Shown: positions 8,029 through 16,345, counted from the first letter of the stretch. The stretch is 64,000 nucleotides of DNA from Azospirillum lipoferum (GCF_024170005.1 NZ_JALJXJ010000011.1:62001-126000), one strand, 5' to 3'. Numbers and translations: made by a program. The notes: generated from the sequence alone by a model not told the origin.

Positions 8029-9744
8029 ATGAACTCGTCAGCTCACCTACAGGGCACCGTGCCGGCCACCACCGCGATGTTGTCGGCTGAAGGACTGTGC
8101 AAGGTCTATGGCGGCAGCGCCGCCCGGGCCATGGCCATGCTGCGCGCCGGCATCGACCACGCCGACATCGGACGGGAAACCGGCGCGACGGTGGCGGTTG
8201 CCGACGTTTCGTTCGATCTGGCGGCCGGCGAGGTCCTCGCTGTGCTGGGGCGGTTGAATTCCGGCAAGTCCACCCTGATCCGCATGGTGAACCGTCTGGT
8301 CGAGCCGACGTCGGGCACGGTGTTCCTGAATGGGCGCGATATGGCGGCGATGAAGCCGGCCGAACTGATCACCGCCCGTCGCGAGACGATGTCGATGGCG
8401 TTCGGCGCGGTGGCGCTGATGCCGAACCGCACTGTTCTGGAAAATGTTGCCTTCGGGCTTGAGGTTGCGGGCTTGCGGCGGCGCGAGCGCCAGGAACGCG
8501 CCCTGGCCCTGCTGACGCGCATGGGGCTGGCCCATTTCGCCGCCCGGCGCCCGCATGAAATTCCGTCCGAAGTGCGCCTGCGGATCGGTCTGGCGCGGTC
8601 TCTCATCGGCGATCCGTCACTGCTGCTGATGGATGTTCCGTTCGCCGGGGTCGATCCTGTCCTGCGGTTGGAACTGGAGGCGGAACTCCTCGACTGGCAG
8701 CGGGCGCATGGCGCGGCCATGCTTCTCACCACGCAGGACCCGGACGAGGCGATGCGGCTTGCGGACCGGATCGCCGTCATGGAAGCCGGACGCATCACCC
8801 AGATCGGCACTCTGGACGAAATCCTGGAGACGCCGACGAACGACCATGTTCGGACCACCTTCCAGGACATTGCGGCGCGACGGCGCGAGCGCCTGCGCTC
8901 CGCCCATCTGGAGAAGCTGATTTCCCATTTCGAACGGACGGCGATGGAGGGGCTGGACACGGTGGAATCGTCGGCGGGTGCGCTCGACGGCACCGCGCGC
9001 CAGCTGACCGGCATCATCGACCGCACCAACGAACAGGCGGGCGAGACCGTCGTGGCGGCGGAGCAGATCGCGAGCAATGTCCAGTCCGTCGCCGCCCTGG
9101 CCGACGACACCTTCCGCTCGCTGGAGGACATCCGCCTTCGCATCGACGATTCCGCCCGCATCGCCTCGTCGGCGGTGGAGCAGGCCCGCAAGGCCGACCA
9201 GTCGGTGCATAGTCTGCGGAAGTCGGCCGAGGATATCGGCAACGTCGTCCGCATCATCGACGAAATCACCGGACAGACCAATCTGCTGGCTCTGAATGCC
9301 ACCATCGAGGCGGCGCGCGCCGGCGAGGCCGGCAAGGGCTTTGCGGTGGTGGCGCAGGAGGTGCGTCAGCTCGCCAGCCAGACCGCCAAGGCGACGCAGG
9401 ACGTCTCGCTGCGGATCCAGGCGATGCAGGATGCGACCGGCAACGCCGCCCAGTCCCTCCAGAGCATCACCGCGGTGATCGAGGAGATCAGCACCATCTC
9501 GCTGGCGATTGCCCGGTCGATGGAGGCGCAGGCCGCCGCATCGGCCACCATTCACACCAGCATAGACCAGGCGGCATCTGGGGTGGGCGTGGTCGCGCGC
9601 AATGCCCGGCATGTCACCGGTGGTGCCCGCGATACCGAAAGCGCGACACGGCACGTGTTGACCGCCGCTGCGGATCTGGCCGGCCAGACCGAACGGCTGC
9701 GCCGCAGCATCGAACAGTTGCTGGACGGCATCCGCACCGGATGA
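8029..9744 (+). CDS. Fusion of a degenerate ProV-like ABC ATPase to a methyl-accepting chemotaxis signalling domain
   Basis: 571 residues. Residues 17-285 align by eye with glycine-betaine ABC ATPases (VNRLVEPTSGTVFLNG, ALMPNRTVLENVAFG). Walker A is intact (GRLNSGKS, 74-81), but other catalytic elements are lost: Q-loop Gln is Gly126, the LSGG signature reads IPSEV (178-182), the Walker B Glu is Val203 (LLLMDVP) and the switch His is Gln236 (TTQDPDEA). Residues 290-571 are a coiled-coil MCP domain with the conserved hairpin tip (DEITGQTNLLALNATIEAARAG, about 411-432, and FAVVAQEVRQLA). There are no transmembrane segments, so it is cytoplasmic. It probably signals to CheA/CheW in response to nucleotide or transporter state rather than driving transport. 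It sits between a betaine binding protein and a Fae-like gene whose start overlaps its stop. Confidence 0.9.
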   Translation: MNSSAHLQGTVPATTAMLSAEGLCKVYGGSAARAMAMLRAGIDHADIGRETGATVAVADVSFDLAAGEVLAVLGRLNSGKSTLIRMVNRLVEPTSGTVFLNGRDMAAMKPAELITARRETMSMAFGAVALMPNRTVLENVAFGLEVAGLRRRERQERALALLTRMGLAHFAARRPHEIPSEVRLRIGLARSLIGDPSLLLMDVPFAGVDPVLRLELEAELLDWQRAHGAAMLLTTQDPDEAMRLADRIAVMEAGRITQIGTLDEILETPTNDHVRTTFQDIAARRRERLRSAHLEKLISHFERTAMEGLDTVESSAGALDGTARQLTGIIDRTNEQAGETVVAAEQIASNVQSVAALADDTFRSLEDIRLRIDDSARIASSAVEQARKADQSVHSLRKSAEDIGNVVRIIDEITGQTNLLALNATIEAARAGEAGKGFAVVAQEVRQLASQTAKATQDVSLRIQAMQDATGNAAQSLQSITAVIEEISTISLAIARSMEAQAAASATIHTSIDQAASGVGVVARNARHVTGGARDTESATRHVLTAAADLAGQTERLRRSIEQLLDGIRTG

Positions 9745-9782
9745 CCGGCAACACCACCCTTTTTCAAGAAAGCAACGATCCC

Positions 9783-10316
9783 ATGAGCAATCCGCTGTTC
9801 CGTGTCGGCGAAGCCACCGTCTTCGCCAAGGAAGGCCAGTTCACCGACGCGATGCCCGAGATCGTGATCGGCACCGTTGATGGTCCGGCCGGCCATGCGT
9901 TCGCCACCATGATGGGGCAGACCGCCGGCCATACCCGCATGTTCGCGGTGCGGGACTGCAACCAGATGGTTCGTCCGGCCACCATGATGGTGTCCAAGGT
10001 GACGATGAAGTCCAGCGCCTATGTCGACCTGTTCGGCGGCGTCGTCCAGGCTGCCACCGCCGACGCGGTGCTGGATTGCGTCATCGACGGCGTTCTGCCG
10101 CGCGACGGGATCAATGACCTGTGCATTCTGGTGATGGTCTGGATCGATCCCCGCTGCCCCACCGATCCAAACCTCGATCGCGCCGATCTCTATCGCACCA
10201 ATTACGAAGCGACCAAGATCGCCATCGGGCGTGCGATGCGCAACGAACCCACCCTCGACGAACTGATCGAGAACCGGCACAAGGTCCGGCACTTCATGCT
10301 CGATCCGCAGGAGTGA
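9783..10316 (+). CDS. Formaldehyde-activating enzyme (Fae)-like protein
   Basis: 177 residues from MSNPLFRVGEA; an ATG at 9741 that overlaps the upstream stop (ATGA) would add 14 residues and suggests translational coupling. The Fae fold is recognisable from VGEA at the N-terminus, MVSKVTM in the middle and NYEATKIAIGRAMRNEP near the end. Fae condenses formaldehyde with tetrahydromethanopterin. From remembered Fae sequences, the catalytic His that follows the first strand (AHIDLIIG) appears as Met here (AMPEIVIG), so canonical activity is doubtful. Upstream reactions GbcAB and DgcAB each release formaldehyde, so a formaldehyde-binding, buffering or sensing role fits. A terminator follows. Confidence 0.8.
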   Translation: MSNPLFRVGEATVFAKEGQFTDAMPEIVIGTVDGPAGHAFATMMGQTAGHTRMFAVRDCNQMVRPATMMVSKVTMKSSAYVDLFGGVVQAATADAVLDCVIDGVLPRDGINDLCILVMVWIDPRCPTDPNLDRADLYRTNYEATKIAIGRAMRNEPTLDELIENRHKVRHFMLDPQE

Positions 10317-10387
10317 CGCATCGGCGCAACGCAGCAAGCCGATGCTGCTCTGGGTAAGTCGTATCTTTCCCTGTAACCGAACAGAAG

Positions 10388-10422
10388 AAGAGCCCGCCTC
10401 CAATCAGGAGCGCGGGCTCTTT
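10388..10422 (+). terminator. Rho-independent terminator after the Fae-like gene
   Basis: AAGAGCCCGC (10388-10397) pairs with GCGGGCTCTT (10412-10421) around a 14-base loop and runs into TTT. It would end the binding-protein/fusion/Fae-like transcript, and its near-symmetry could also stop the convergent MFS gene. Confidence 0.75.
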
Positions 10423-10452
10423 GCTGTCGAGATCTTCGTTGCCGATAGGTTT

Positions 10453-11727
10453 TTATGACCTGGAGGATTCTGTTCCGGGAGCCGCCTCTCCGATGTCGCT
10501 CCCGAGAGTCTCTCCACTGGCCTGCACGCCATCCAGAGGCCCCGCAATCGGCGCCTGGGGCAGGAAGGGGAGGCGCTGGTCTATGGGAACGGGGGGGCGG
10601 ACCGTCATGCGCCAGAGTGCGAACGCCAGGGCCGTCGCGGCCACCAGGGCGGAAAACAGGAACAATCCATCCTGTTCGAACACTGCCATCACCAGGGAGG
10701 CCAGGAAGGGGCCGGCGATGGCACCCATCGAGAAGCCCAGAACCATGCCGCCGCTCGCCGGCACCATCTCGGCAGGCGTCAGAAAGTCGTTGGTGTGCGA
10801 GACGCAGATCGGATAGATCGCGAAGATGATGCCGCCGAACAGGGCGATGCCGGCCAGCAGCGGCGCAAATCCGCTCAGCGTCAGCATCGTCATGCCGATG
10901 CTGATGACGGTCAGGGCAGCGAACAGGCCAACCAGAACCAGCCGACGGTCGAACAGATCCGACAGCTTGCCGAAGGGCCATTGGAGGATCATGCCGCCGA
11001 CGATGGCGGCGCTGACGAAAGTCGCCGACTGGCCCAGATCATAACCCAGATGCCGGATATAGACCGGACCCAGCCCATAGAAGGCGCCGACCACCAGCCC
11101 GCTGATCACCGTCCCGGCGAACCCCAGAGGACTTGCGCGATAAAGGTGTCCGATGCGGACGGGCTCCAGCTTCTGAAGCAGGGGCGGGGCCTTGCGGCTC
11201 AGCGCGACCGGCAGAAGAGCCAGGGAAACCAGGATCGACACCAGGACGAACTGCCTGAAGCCATGCGGATCGTTGATGACCATCAGATACTGGCCGGCCC
11301 CTTGCGCGCCATAGAGGGCGATCATGTAGAGGGCCAGGATCTGCCCGCGCGTGGCGGATGTAGCGCTCTGGTTCAGCCAGCTTTCGATGCAGACGAACAA
11401 GCCGGCCATGCAGCAGCCCTCAACGAGGCGAAGGGCGATCCAGGCCGCAGGGTCGGAGCCCAGCGTGTGTCCCAGGGTCGCCGCGACCATGACGGTCGCG
11501 GAGGCGCTGAAGGCGCGGATGTGGCCGACCTGCCCGACGAGCCGGTAGGCCTGCGTCGATCCGATCGTCACCCCCAGGTAATAGGCGGCGGTCAGGGCGC
11601 CGAGCAGGATGGGCGAGGCGCCAGCGGCATCGAGGCGGACACTGACGATGGTCGTCAGCGCGCCCGTACCGCCCATCATCAGGAACACTGCGAGGAGGAG
11701 CGGGACGATCGGTTGGATGAGGGACAT
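10453..11727 (-). CDS. MFS transporter
   Basis: 424 residues from the ATG at 11727 (MSLIQPIVPLLLAVFLMM); an ATG ten codons upstream is also open and neither has a clear ribosome-binding site. About twelve hydrophobic segments are visible, with WPFGKLSDLFDRRLV as the typical loop 6-7 sequence. The protein ends in a polar tail of about 40 residues. The family resembles YcaD-type carriers of unknown substrate. It is last in a minus-strand run after ybaK-like, purU and a small gene. A role in exporting or importing a betaine-pathway metabolite is possible but cannot be read from the sequence. Confidence 0.8.
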   Translation of the reverse strand: MSLIQPIVPLLLAVFLMMGGTGALTTIVSVRLDAAGASPILLGALTAAYYLGVTIGSTQAYRLVGQVGHIRAFSASATVMVAATLGHTLGSDPAAWIALRLVEGCCMAGLFVCIESWLNQSATSATRGQILALYMIALYGAQGAGQYLMVINDPHGFRQFVLVSILVSLALLPVALSRKAPPLLQKLEPVRIGHLYRASPLGFAGTVISGLVVGAFYGLGPVYIRHLGYDLGQSATFVSAAIVGGMILQWPFGKLSDLFDRRLVLVGLFAALTVISIGMTMLTLSGFAPLLAGIALFGGIIFAIYPICVSHTNDFLTPAEMVPASGGMVLGFSMGAIAGPFLASLVMAVFEQDGLFLFSALVAATALAFALWRMTVRPPVPIDQRLPFLPQAPIAGPLDGVQASGETLGSDIGEAAPGTESSRS

Positions 11728-11798
11728 CGCTTGATCCGCCGGAGGGGAAACGCCCACATGTCGGGGCCGACATTCCCGATCGGGCGGGAACGGCGTCC

Positions 11799-11975
11799 TT
11801 ATAGCCGGGTGTCGCCGTTCTGGACACTGGCAAGGAACGCCTCGACCGTGGCGAGTGCCATGCGTTCATCCTCGATGACGACATGGCGGCGCAGTTCCTG
11901 CACCGCCGCGGCGAGGCCGCCCGACGCGAAGGCACGGCGGACCGCCTGGGTGGCGTTTTCGTCGATGAGTTGCAA
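11799..11975 (-). CDS. Small conserved-looking protein downstream of purU (58 aa)
   Basis: Begins at a TTG (11975) 10 bases after AAAGGAG, starting 19 bp past the purU stop. The product LQLIDENATQAVRRAFAS... ends VEAFLASVQNGDTRL and is mostly helical and charged, with no signal peptide or membrane segment. A longer open frame runs upstream through purU in another frame but would lack a ribosome-binding site. I do not recognise the family. Its position between purU and the MFS gene suggests cotranscription. Confidence 0.5.
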   Translation of the reverse strand: MQLIDENATQAVRRAFASGGLAAAVQELRRHVVIEDERMALATVEAFLASVQNGDTRL

Positions 11976-11994
11976 GATCGCTGAACTCCTTTTG

Positions 11995-12858
11995 TTACCG
12001 CAGGACGATCGCCCGATGGTCGTGGACCATGACGCGCGCCTCGATGTGCAGCCGGATGGCGCGTGCCAGGACGACGCTTTCGACGTCGCGGCCGATGGCG
12101 ACCAGATCATCGGGCGACATGGAGTGATCGACGCGCGCCACCTCCTGTTCGATGATCGGGCCTTCGTCGAGATCGTCGGTGACGTAGTGGGCCGTGGCGC
12201 CGATCAGCTTCACGCCGCGGGTGTAGGCCTGATGATAGGGCTTGGCGCCCTTGAAGCTGGGCAGGAAGCTGTGGTGGATGTTGATGACCCGCCCGGCCAT
12301 CCGCGTGCAGAGGTCCTGCGAGAGCACCTGCATGTAGCGGGCGAGCACGACGAGTTCGACGTCGTTCGTCTCCACGATCTCCATCAGGCGGATTTCCTGC
12401 TCCAGCTTGTTGCTGGGCGAAACCGGAAGATGGTGATAGGCAATGCCGTGCGATTCGACCTGAGACCTGAAGGCATCGTGGTTGGAAACGACGCCGACGA
12501 TGTCGATAGGCAGCGCCCCGATGCTGTGGCGGTACAGAAGATCGTTCAGGCAATGGCCGAACTTCGAAACCATGATGAGGATCTTCGGCCGCCGCCGGGC
12601 GTCCCGCAGAGTCAGGGTCATCGCGAAGCGGTCCACGATGGGTTGCAGGTCTTCGAGGAGAACGGCTTCGCTCCGGATCGAGTCCGGCGCGTCGAAGGCC
12701 ATCCGCAGGAAGAAATGCTTGCCATCATGGTCGACGAACTGCGCGCTTTCCATGATGTCGCAGTCGCGGTCCGACAGGTAGGTCGAGATGGCGGAGATGA
12801 TCCCGGGCCGGCTCCGGCAGCTGACGGTCATGTAGAACGGGTTGTAATTGGGGCGCAT
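11995..12858 (-). CDS. purU: PurU, formyltetrahydrofolate deformylase
   Basis: 287 residues from MRPNYNPFYMTV; the frame is open further upstream, but this is the family's usual start. An N-terminal ACT domain (VSCRSRPGIISAISTYLSDRDCDI) precedes a formyl-transferase fold with KILIMVSKFGHCLNDLLYR, LARYMQVLS, INIHHSFLPSFKGAKPYHQAY and GATAHYVTDDLDEGPIIEQ, which contain the Asn/His/Asp catalytic set. It hydrolyses 10-formyl-THF to formate and THF. In betaine-degrading gene clusters this recycles THF loaded by sarcosine oxidase. Confidence 0.93.
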   Translation of the reverse strand: MRPNYNPFYMTVSCRSRPGIISAISTYLSDRDCDIMESAQFVDHDGKHFFLRMAFDAPDSIRSEAVLLEDLQPIVDRFAMTLTLRDARRRPKILIMVSKFGHCLNDLLYRHSIGALPIDIVGVVSNHDAFRSQVESHGIAYHHLPVSPSNKLEQEIRLMEIVETNDVELVVLARYMQVLSQDLCTRMAGRVINIHHSFLPSFKGAKPYHQAYTRGVKLIGATAHYVTDDLDEGPIIEQEVARVDHSMSPDDLVAIGRDVESVVLARAIRLHIEARVMVHDHRAIVLR

Positions 12859-12886
12859 CACGGGTCTCGCGCGGAAGAATTGGCGG

Positions 12887-13426
12887 TCAGGCGAGGTCGA
12901 CGATCGTCGGCTCATAACCGAGCCGGTTGAGGAAGGCCGACAGGTCATCGGGGTGCATCGAGAGCGTTGCGCGGTTCGTCATCGGGTGGAAATTGACGAC
13001 GTCGCCGGCAAGGACACGGCGTTCCAGCACCAGACGGACGCGGCGCTCCTTGTCCGCCACCAGGGCCAGCGGGCTGACCCCGCCCGGCTCGATCGACAGA
13101 ACCTGTTCCAGCGTGACTGGCGAGGCGAAGGACAGCTTGGCCGAGCCGATGACCGGCGCCAGTTCCTTCATGTTCACCGACTGGTCATGTGGCAGCACCA
13201 CCAGCCACAGCACGCCCTTGGCATCCTTCAGAAGCAGGTTCTTGGTGTGCACGCCGGGAACGCTGCGCCAGTGCTCCTCGGCATCGGCGACGGTGCGCAC
13301 CGGCGGATGGGCGTGCAGACGCATCGGTGTCGACGCCAGGGCGAGTTCCCGGCACAGTTCTTCGGGAATGCCGGTTTCACGCCAGTGCATCTGCATGGTG
13401 TCGTTGTCGTCGAGCATGTTCGCCAT
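12887..13426 (-). CDS. YbaK/PrdX-type prolyl-tRNA editing domain protein
   Basis: 179 residues from MANMLDDND; a Met three codons later has the better-placed AAGG sequence and is an equally good start. Single YbaK/ProRS-INS-type domain: HTKNLLLKDAKGVLWLVVL with the conserved Lys, and GGVSPLALV. Homologues hydrolyse mischarged tRNAs (Ala-, Cys- or Pro-tRNA). It precedes purU on the same strand with a 28-bp gap. Why an aminoacyl-tRNA editor sits in a betaine cluster is unclear. Confidence 0.8.
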   Translation of the reverse strand: MANMLDDNDTMQMHWRETGIPEELCRELALASTPMRLHAHPPVRTVADAEEHWRSVPGVHTKNLLLKDAKGVLWLVVLPHDQSVNMKELAPVIGSAKLSFASPVTLEQVLSIEPGGVSPLALVADKERRVRLVLERRVLAGDVVNFHPMTNRATLSMHPDDLSAFLNRLGYEPTIVDLA

Positions 13427-13596
13427 CCTTGTCTGTCCGGCAAGCCGCGGAAGGCGGGTTGCCGCGATGCTGGTCAGGGGCACGATGGATGCTCCGTGCT
13501 CCCGACTGTTTCGTTGGACACAGCATGGCGAAAGGATCCACCCGCCGATTGTACGGGTGCGTCACCGGCGTTGAATGGAACGGCCGTGGCGGAGTC

Positions 13597-14625
13597 TCAG
13601 CCCTTGCGGAAGACGGAGGGTGTCATGCCGCGTCGTTCCTTGAAGGCGCGGACGAAGTGCGACGAATCGCAGAAGCCGACGGCGGCGGCGACTTCCGTCA
13701 CCGACTGCTCGGTGTTGCGCAGCAGGAATTCGGCATGCTCCAGCCGCATGATCCGGTAGGCCTCGCTCGGCGTCATGCCCAGCGCGTTCTGGAAATGGCG
13801 TTCCATCTGGCGCCGGGCGGCACCCAGGCGACGGGCCATCTCCGCTACCGATAAGGGGACGTCGATGTTCTGCTGCATCAGCAGCAGCGCCTTCCGCACC
13901 ACCTCGTCGTTGGTGGAGAAATCCAGCGGGATGCCCGGCTGCGGTTTCTCCCCGCGCAGCGCATCGTCGATGATCATGATGTGCAGGCTCTTGCGCGCCT
14001 GGGCGCGCCCGACATGCTTTTCGACGAGATAGGCGGCGAGATGGGCCGAACTGGTCCCGCCCGAGCAGGTCAGCCGGTCGCGGTCAACGATGAAGATCTG
14101 GTCGGACACCGGCGTGATGCCGTCGAACTGCTCCAGGAAATCGGCATGGTGGAACCAGCTGATGCAGCAGCGATAGCCGTCCATCAGCCCAGCCCGCTGA
14201 AGGATGAAGGCACCGGTGCAGACCCCCACCAGCGGGATCTTCGATGCGGCCGCCTGACGCAGGTAGCGGATGTAGTCGGGGCTGAGGTTGGAGATCTCGT
14301 CGATCAGCCCGCCGATCACGACGATGTAGTCGAACTTTGCCGGGTCGCTCAGCCGCTCGGTCGGCTGGACCAGCATGCCGCAGCTCGACGCCACCGGGCG
14401 CATCTGGTCCGACAGCACCGCCCAATCGCACAGGATCGGCCGGCTGCGGTCGCCTTCGTCGGCGGCGAGCCGCAGCACGTCGACGAAGTTGGCGAAGGCG
14501 CACAGCGTGAAGCGATGGGCGAGAATGAAGCCGACCGACAGGCGTGGTGCCGCGGGGCGGTTTGGGAACCGGCCCGGTCCGATGGCGTTGGCCCTGGCAT
14601 TGCCGGCCCCGATGCTGTTCGTCAT
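13597..14625 (-). CDS. GlxA-type AraC-family regulator, divergent from soxBDAG (SouR/GbdR-like)
   Basis: 342 residues. DJ-1/PfpI-like sensor half (LSVGFILAHRFTLCAFANFVDVLRLAADEGDRSR, DYIVVIGGLID, GVCTGAFIL) and a C-terminal AraC domain (PLSVAEMARRLGAARRQMERHF, EVAAAVGFCDSSHFVRAFKERRG). It is clearly paralogous to the regulator at 2395-3549. Divergent placement 114 bp from soxB suggests it activates the sarcosine genes, as SouR does in Pseudomonas. Ligand assignment is inference. The two paralogues may split the pathway into betaine/dimethylglycine and sarcosine halves. Confidence 0.87.
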   Translation of the reverse strand: MTNSIGAGNARANAIGPGRFPNRPAAPRLSVGFILAHRFTLCAFANFVDVLRLAADEGDRSRPILCDWAVLSDQMRPVASSCGMLVQPTERLSDPAKFDYIVVIGGLIDEISNLSPDYIRYLRQAAASKIPLVGVCTGAFILQRAGLMDGYRCCISWFHHADFLEQFDGITPVSDQIFIVDRDRLTCSGGTSSAHLAAYLVEKHVGRAQARKSLHIMIIDDALRGEKPQPGIPLDFSTNDEVVRKALLLMQQNIDVPLSVAEMARRLGAARRQMERHFQNALGMTPSEAYRIMRLEHAEFLLRNTEQSVTEVAAAVGFCDSSHFVRAFKERRGMTPSVFRKG

Positions 14626-14739
14626 GTGACCTCCGTCGGACGCACCGTCGCACAGGTGACATTAAACTGACGCATCCATTCTGTCCAATGGTGGGTCGCT
14701 TCCCGATACTGTCAGCACATTGAACTTCGCGGTGCTGCC

Positions 14740-15993
14740 ATGACCCGCTTCTCATTTTCCTCGCTGTTGACCAACGCGCTGACCGGCAACAAGAACTGGC
14801 AGCCTCAATGGCCCGATGCGGAACCGAAATCCGAATATGACGTCGTGATCGTCGGTGCGGGCGGGCATGGTCTGGGTGCGGCCTATTATCTCGCCAAGGA
14901 ACACGGCATCACCAACGTCGCGGTGGTGGAGAAGGGGTGGCTCGGCGGCGGCAATACCGGCCGCAACACCACCATCATCCGCTCCAACTACCTGTACGAT
15001 GAGAGCGCCCGGCTCTACGAGCATGCGGTGAAGCTGTGGGAAGGGCTGAGCCAGGAGCTGAACTACAACGTCATGTTCTCGCAGCGCGGCGTGATGATGC
15101 TGGCGCACACGGTCCATGACATCCAGAGCTTCAAGCGCCACATCCACTCCAACCGCCTGAATGGCATCGACAACGAGTGGCTGACGCCGGAGCAGGCCAA
15201 GGAATATTGCCCGCCGCTGAACATCGCCGCCAACGCCCGCTATCCGGTGATGGGTGCCGCGTTGCAGCGGCGCGGCGGTACCGCCCGCCACGATGCGGTG
15301 GCCTGGGGCTATGCGCGGGCCGCCTCGGCGCGCGGGGTCGACATCATCCAGAACTGCCCGGTGACCGCCATCCGCCGCGACGCCTCCGGCCACGTCACCG
15401 GCGTGGAGACGGCGCGCGGCTTCATCAAGGCGAAGAAGGTCGCGGTGTCGGCCGCCGGTAACACCTCGGTGGTGATGGACACCGCTGGAGTCCGGCTGCC
15501 GCTGGAAAGCTATCCGTTGCAGGCACTGGTGTCGGAACCGGTGAAGCCGGTGTTCCCCTGCGTGGTGATGTCCAACACCGTGCATGCCTATATCAGCCAG
15601 TCCGACAAGGGCGAGCTGGTGATCGGATCCGGCACCGACCAGTACACCTCCTACAGCCAGCGCGGCGGCCTGCCGCTGATCGAGCACACCGTCGCCGCCA
15701 TCTGCGAGGTGTTTCCGATCTTCAACCGCATGCGCATGCTGCGCAAATGGGGCGGCATCGTCGACGTCACGCCCGACCGCTCGCCGATCATCGGCAAGAC
15801 GCCGGTGCCGGGGCTGTACGTCAATTGTGGCTGGGGGACCGGCGGCTTCAAGGCGACGCCGGGGTCGGCCAACGTCTTCGCCCACACCATCGCCCGCGAC
15901 GAGCCGCACCCGATCAACGCGCCCTTCACGCTGGAGCGCTTCAAGACCGGCCGGCTGATCGACGAGGCCGCCGCCGCCGCCGTCGCGCATTGA
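14740..15993 (+). CDS. soxB: SoxB, sarcosine oxidase beta subunit
   Basis: 417 residues, normal for the beta subunit of heterotetrameric sarcosine oxidase. The FAD dinucleotide fold is at DVVIVGAGGHGLGAAYYLA near residue 30, followed by EKGWLGGGNTGRNTT, the covalent-FMN/FAD-binding region. The C-terminal GLYVNCGWGTGGFKATPGSA is typical of the DAO superfamily. With SoxA, SoxD and SoxG it oxidises sarcosine to glycine, transferring the methyl group to THF as 5,10-methylene-THF or releasing formaldehyde. First gene of the soxBDAG-glyA run. Confidence 0.95.
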   Translation: MTRFSFSSLLTNALTGNKNWQPQWPDAEPKSEYDVVIVGAGGHGLGAAYYLAKEHGITNVAVVEKGWLGGGNTGRNTTIIRSNYLYDESARLYEHAVKLWEGLSQELNYNVMFSQRGVMMLAHTVHDIQSFKRHIHSNRLNGIDNEWLTPEQAKEYCPPLNIAANARYPVMGAALQRRGGTARHDAVAWGYARAASARGVDIIQNCPVTAIRRDASGHVTGVETARGFIKAKKVAVSAAGNTSVVMDTAGVRLPLESYPLQALVSEPVKPVFPCVVMSNTVHAYISQSDKGELVIGSGTDQYTSYSQRGGLPLIEHTVAAICEVFPIFNRMRMLRKWGGIVDVTPDRSPIIGKTPVPGLYVNCGWGTGGFKATPGSANVFAHTIARDEPHPINAPFTLERFKTGRLIDEAAAAAVAH

Positions 15994-16003
15994 GGAGACG
16001 ACC

Positions 16004-16345
16004 ATGCTGCTCATCCGCTGCCCCTATTGCGAAGCAGAGCGCCCCGAGGTGGAGTTCACCTATGCCGGCGAGGCGCACATCGCGCGACCGGCGGACCCCT
16101 CCGCCCTGTCCGACGAGGAATGGCGCGACTTCCTCTTTATCCGCACCAACCCGCGCGGCCGGCATTTCGAGCGCTGGCGCCACATGCACGGCTGCGGCCG
16201 CTTCTTCAACGCGGTGCGCGACACCGTGACCGACAAGTTCGCCATGACCTACAAGGCGGGGACTCCGCGTCCGAGCGACGAGGAGATCGCGCTCGCGGTC
16301 AGCGCCTCCAGCGCCGCCACCCCTGCCGAGGAAGCACGTCCATGA
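16004..16345 (+). CDS. soxD: SoxD, sarcosine oxidase delta subunit
   Basis: 113 residues beginning MLLIRCPYCEAERPEVEF, with GAGGAGA overlapping the soxB stop region as ribosome-binding site. CPYC plus a later HMHGCGRFFNAVRDT supply the zinc ligands known in SoxD. It is a structural subunit of the soluble cytoplasmic heterotetramer. Its stop overlaps the soxA start (ATGA). Confidence 0.95.
   Translation: MLLIRCPYCEAERPEVEFTYAGEAHIARPADPSALSDEEWRDFLFIRTNPRGRHFERWRHMHGCGRFFNAVRDTVTDKFAMTYKAGTPRPSDEEIALAVSASSAATPAEEARP

Noticed and set aside
10795..12930. 711-codon plus-strand frame opposite the MFS and purU genes
   Set aside because: Shadow of two real genes on the other strand.
14626..14739. 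Glycine riboswitch upstream of sox/gly genes
   Set aside because: The intergenic stretch is only 114 bp and shows no paired aptamer-like structure that I can recognise.
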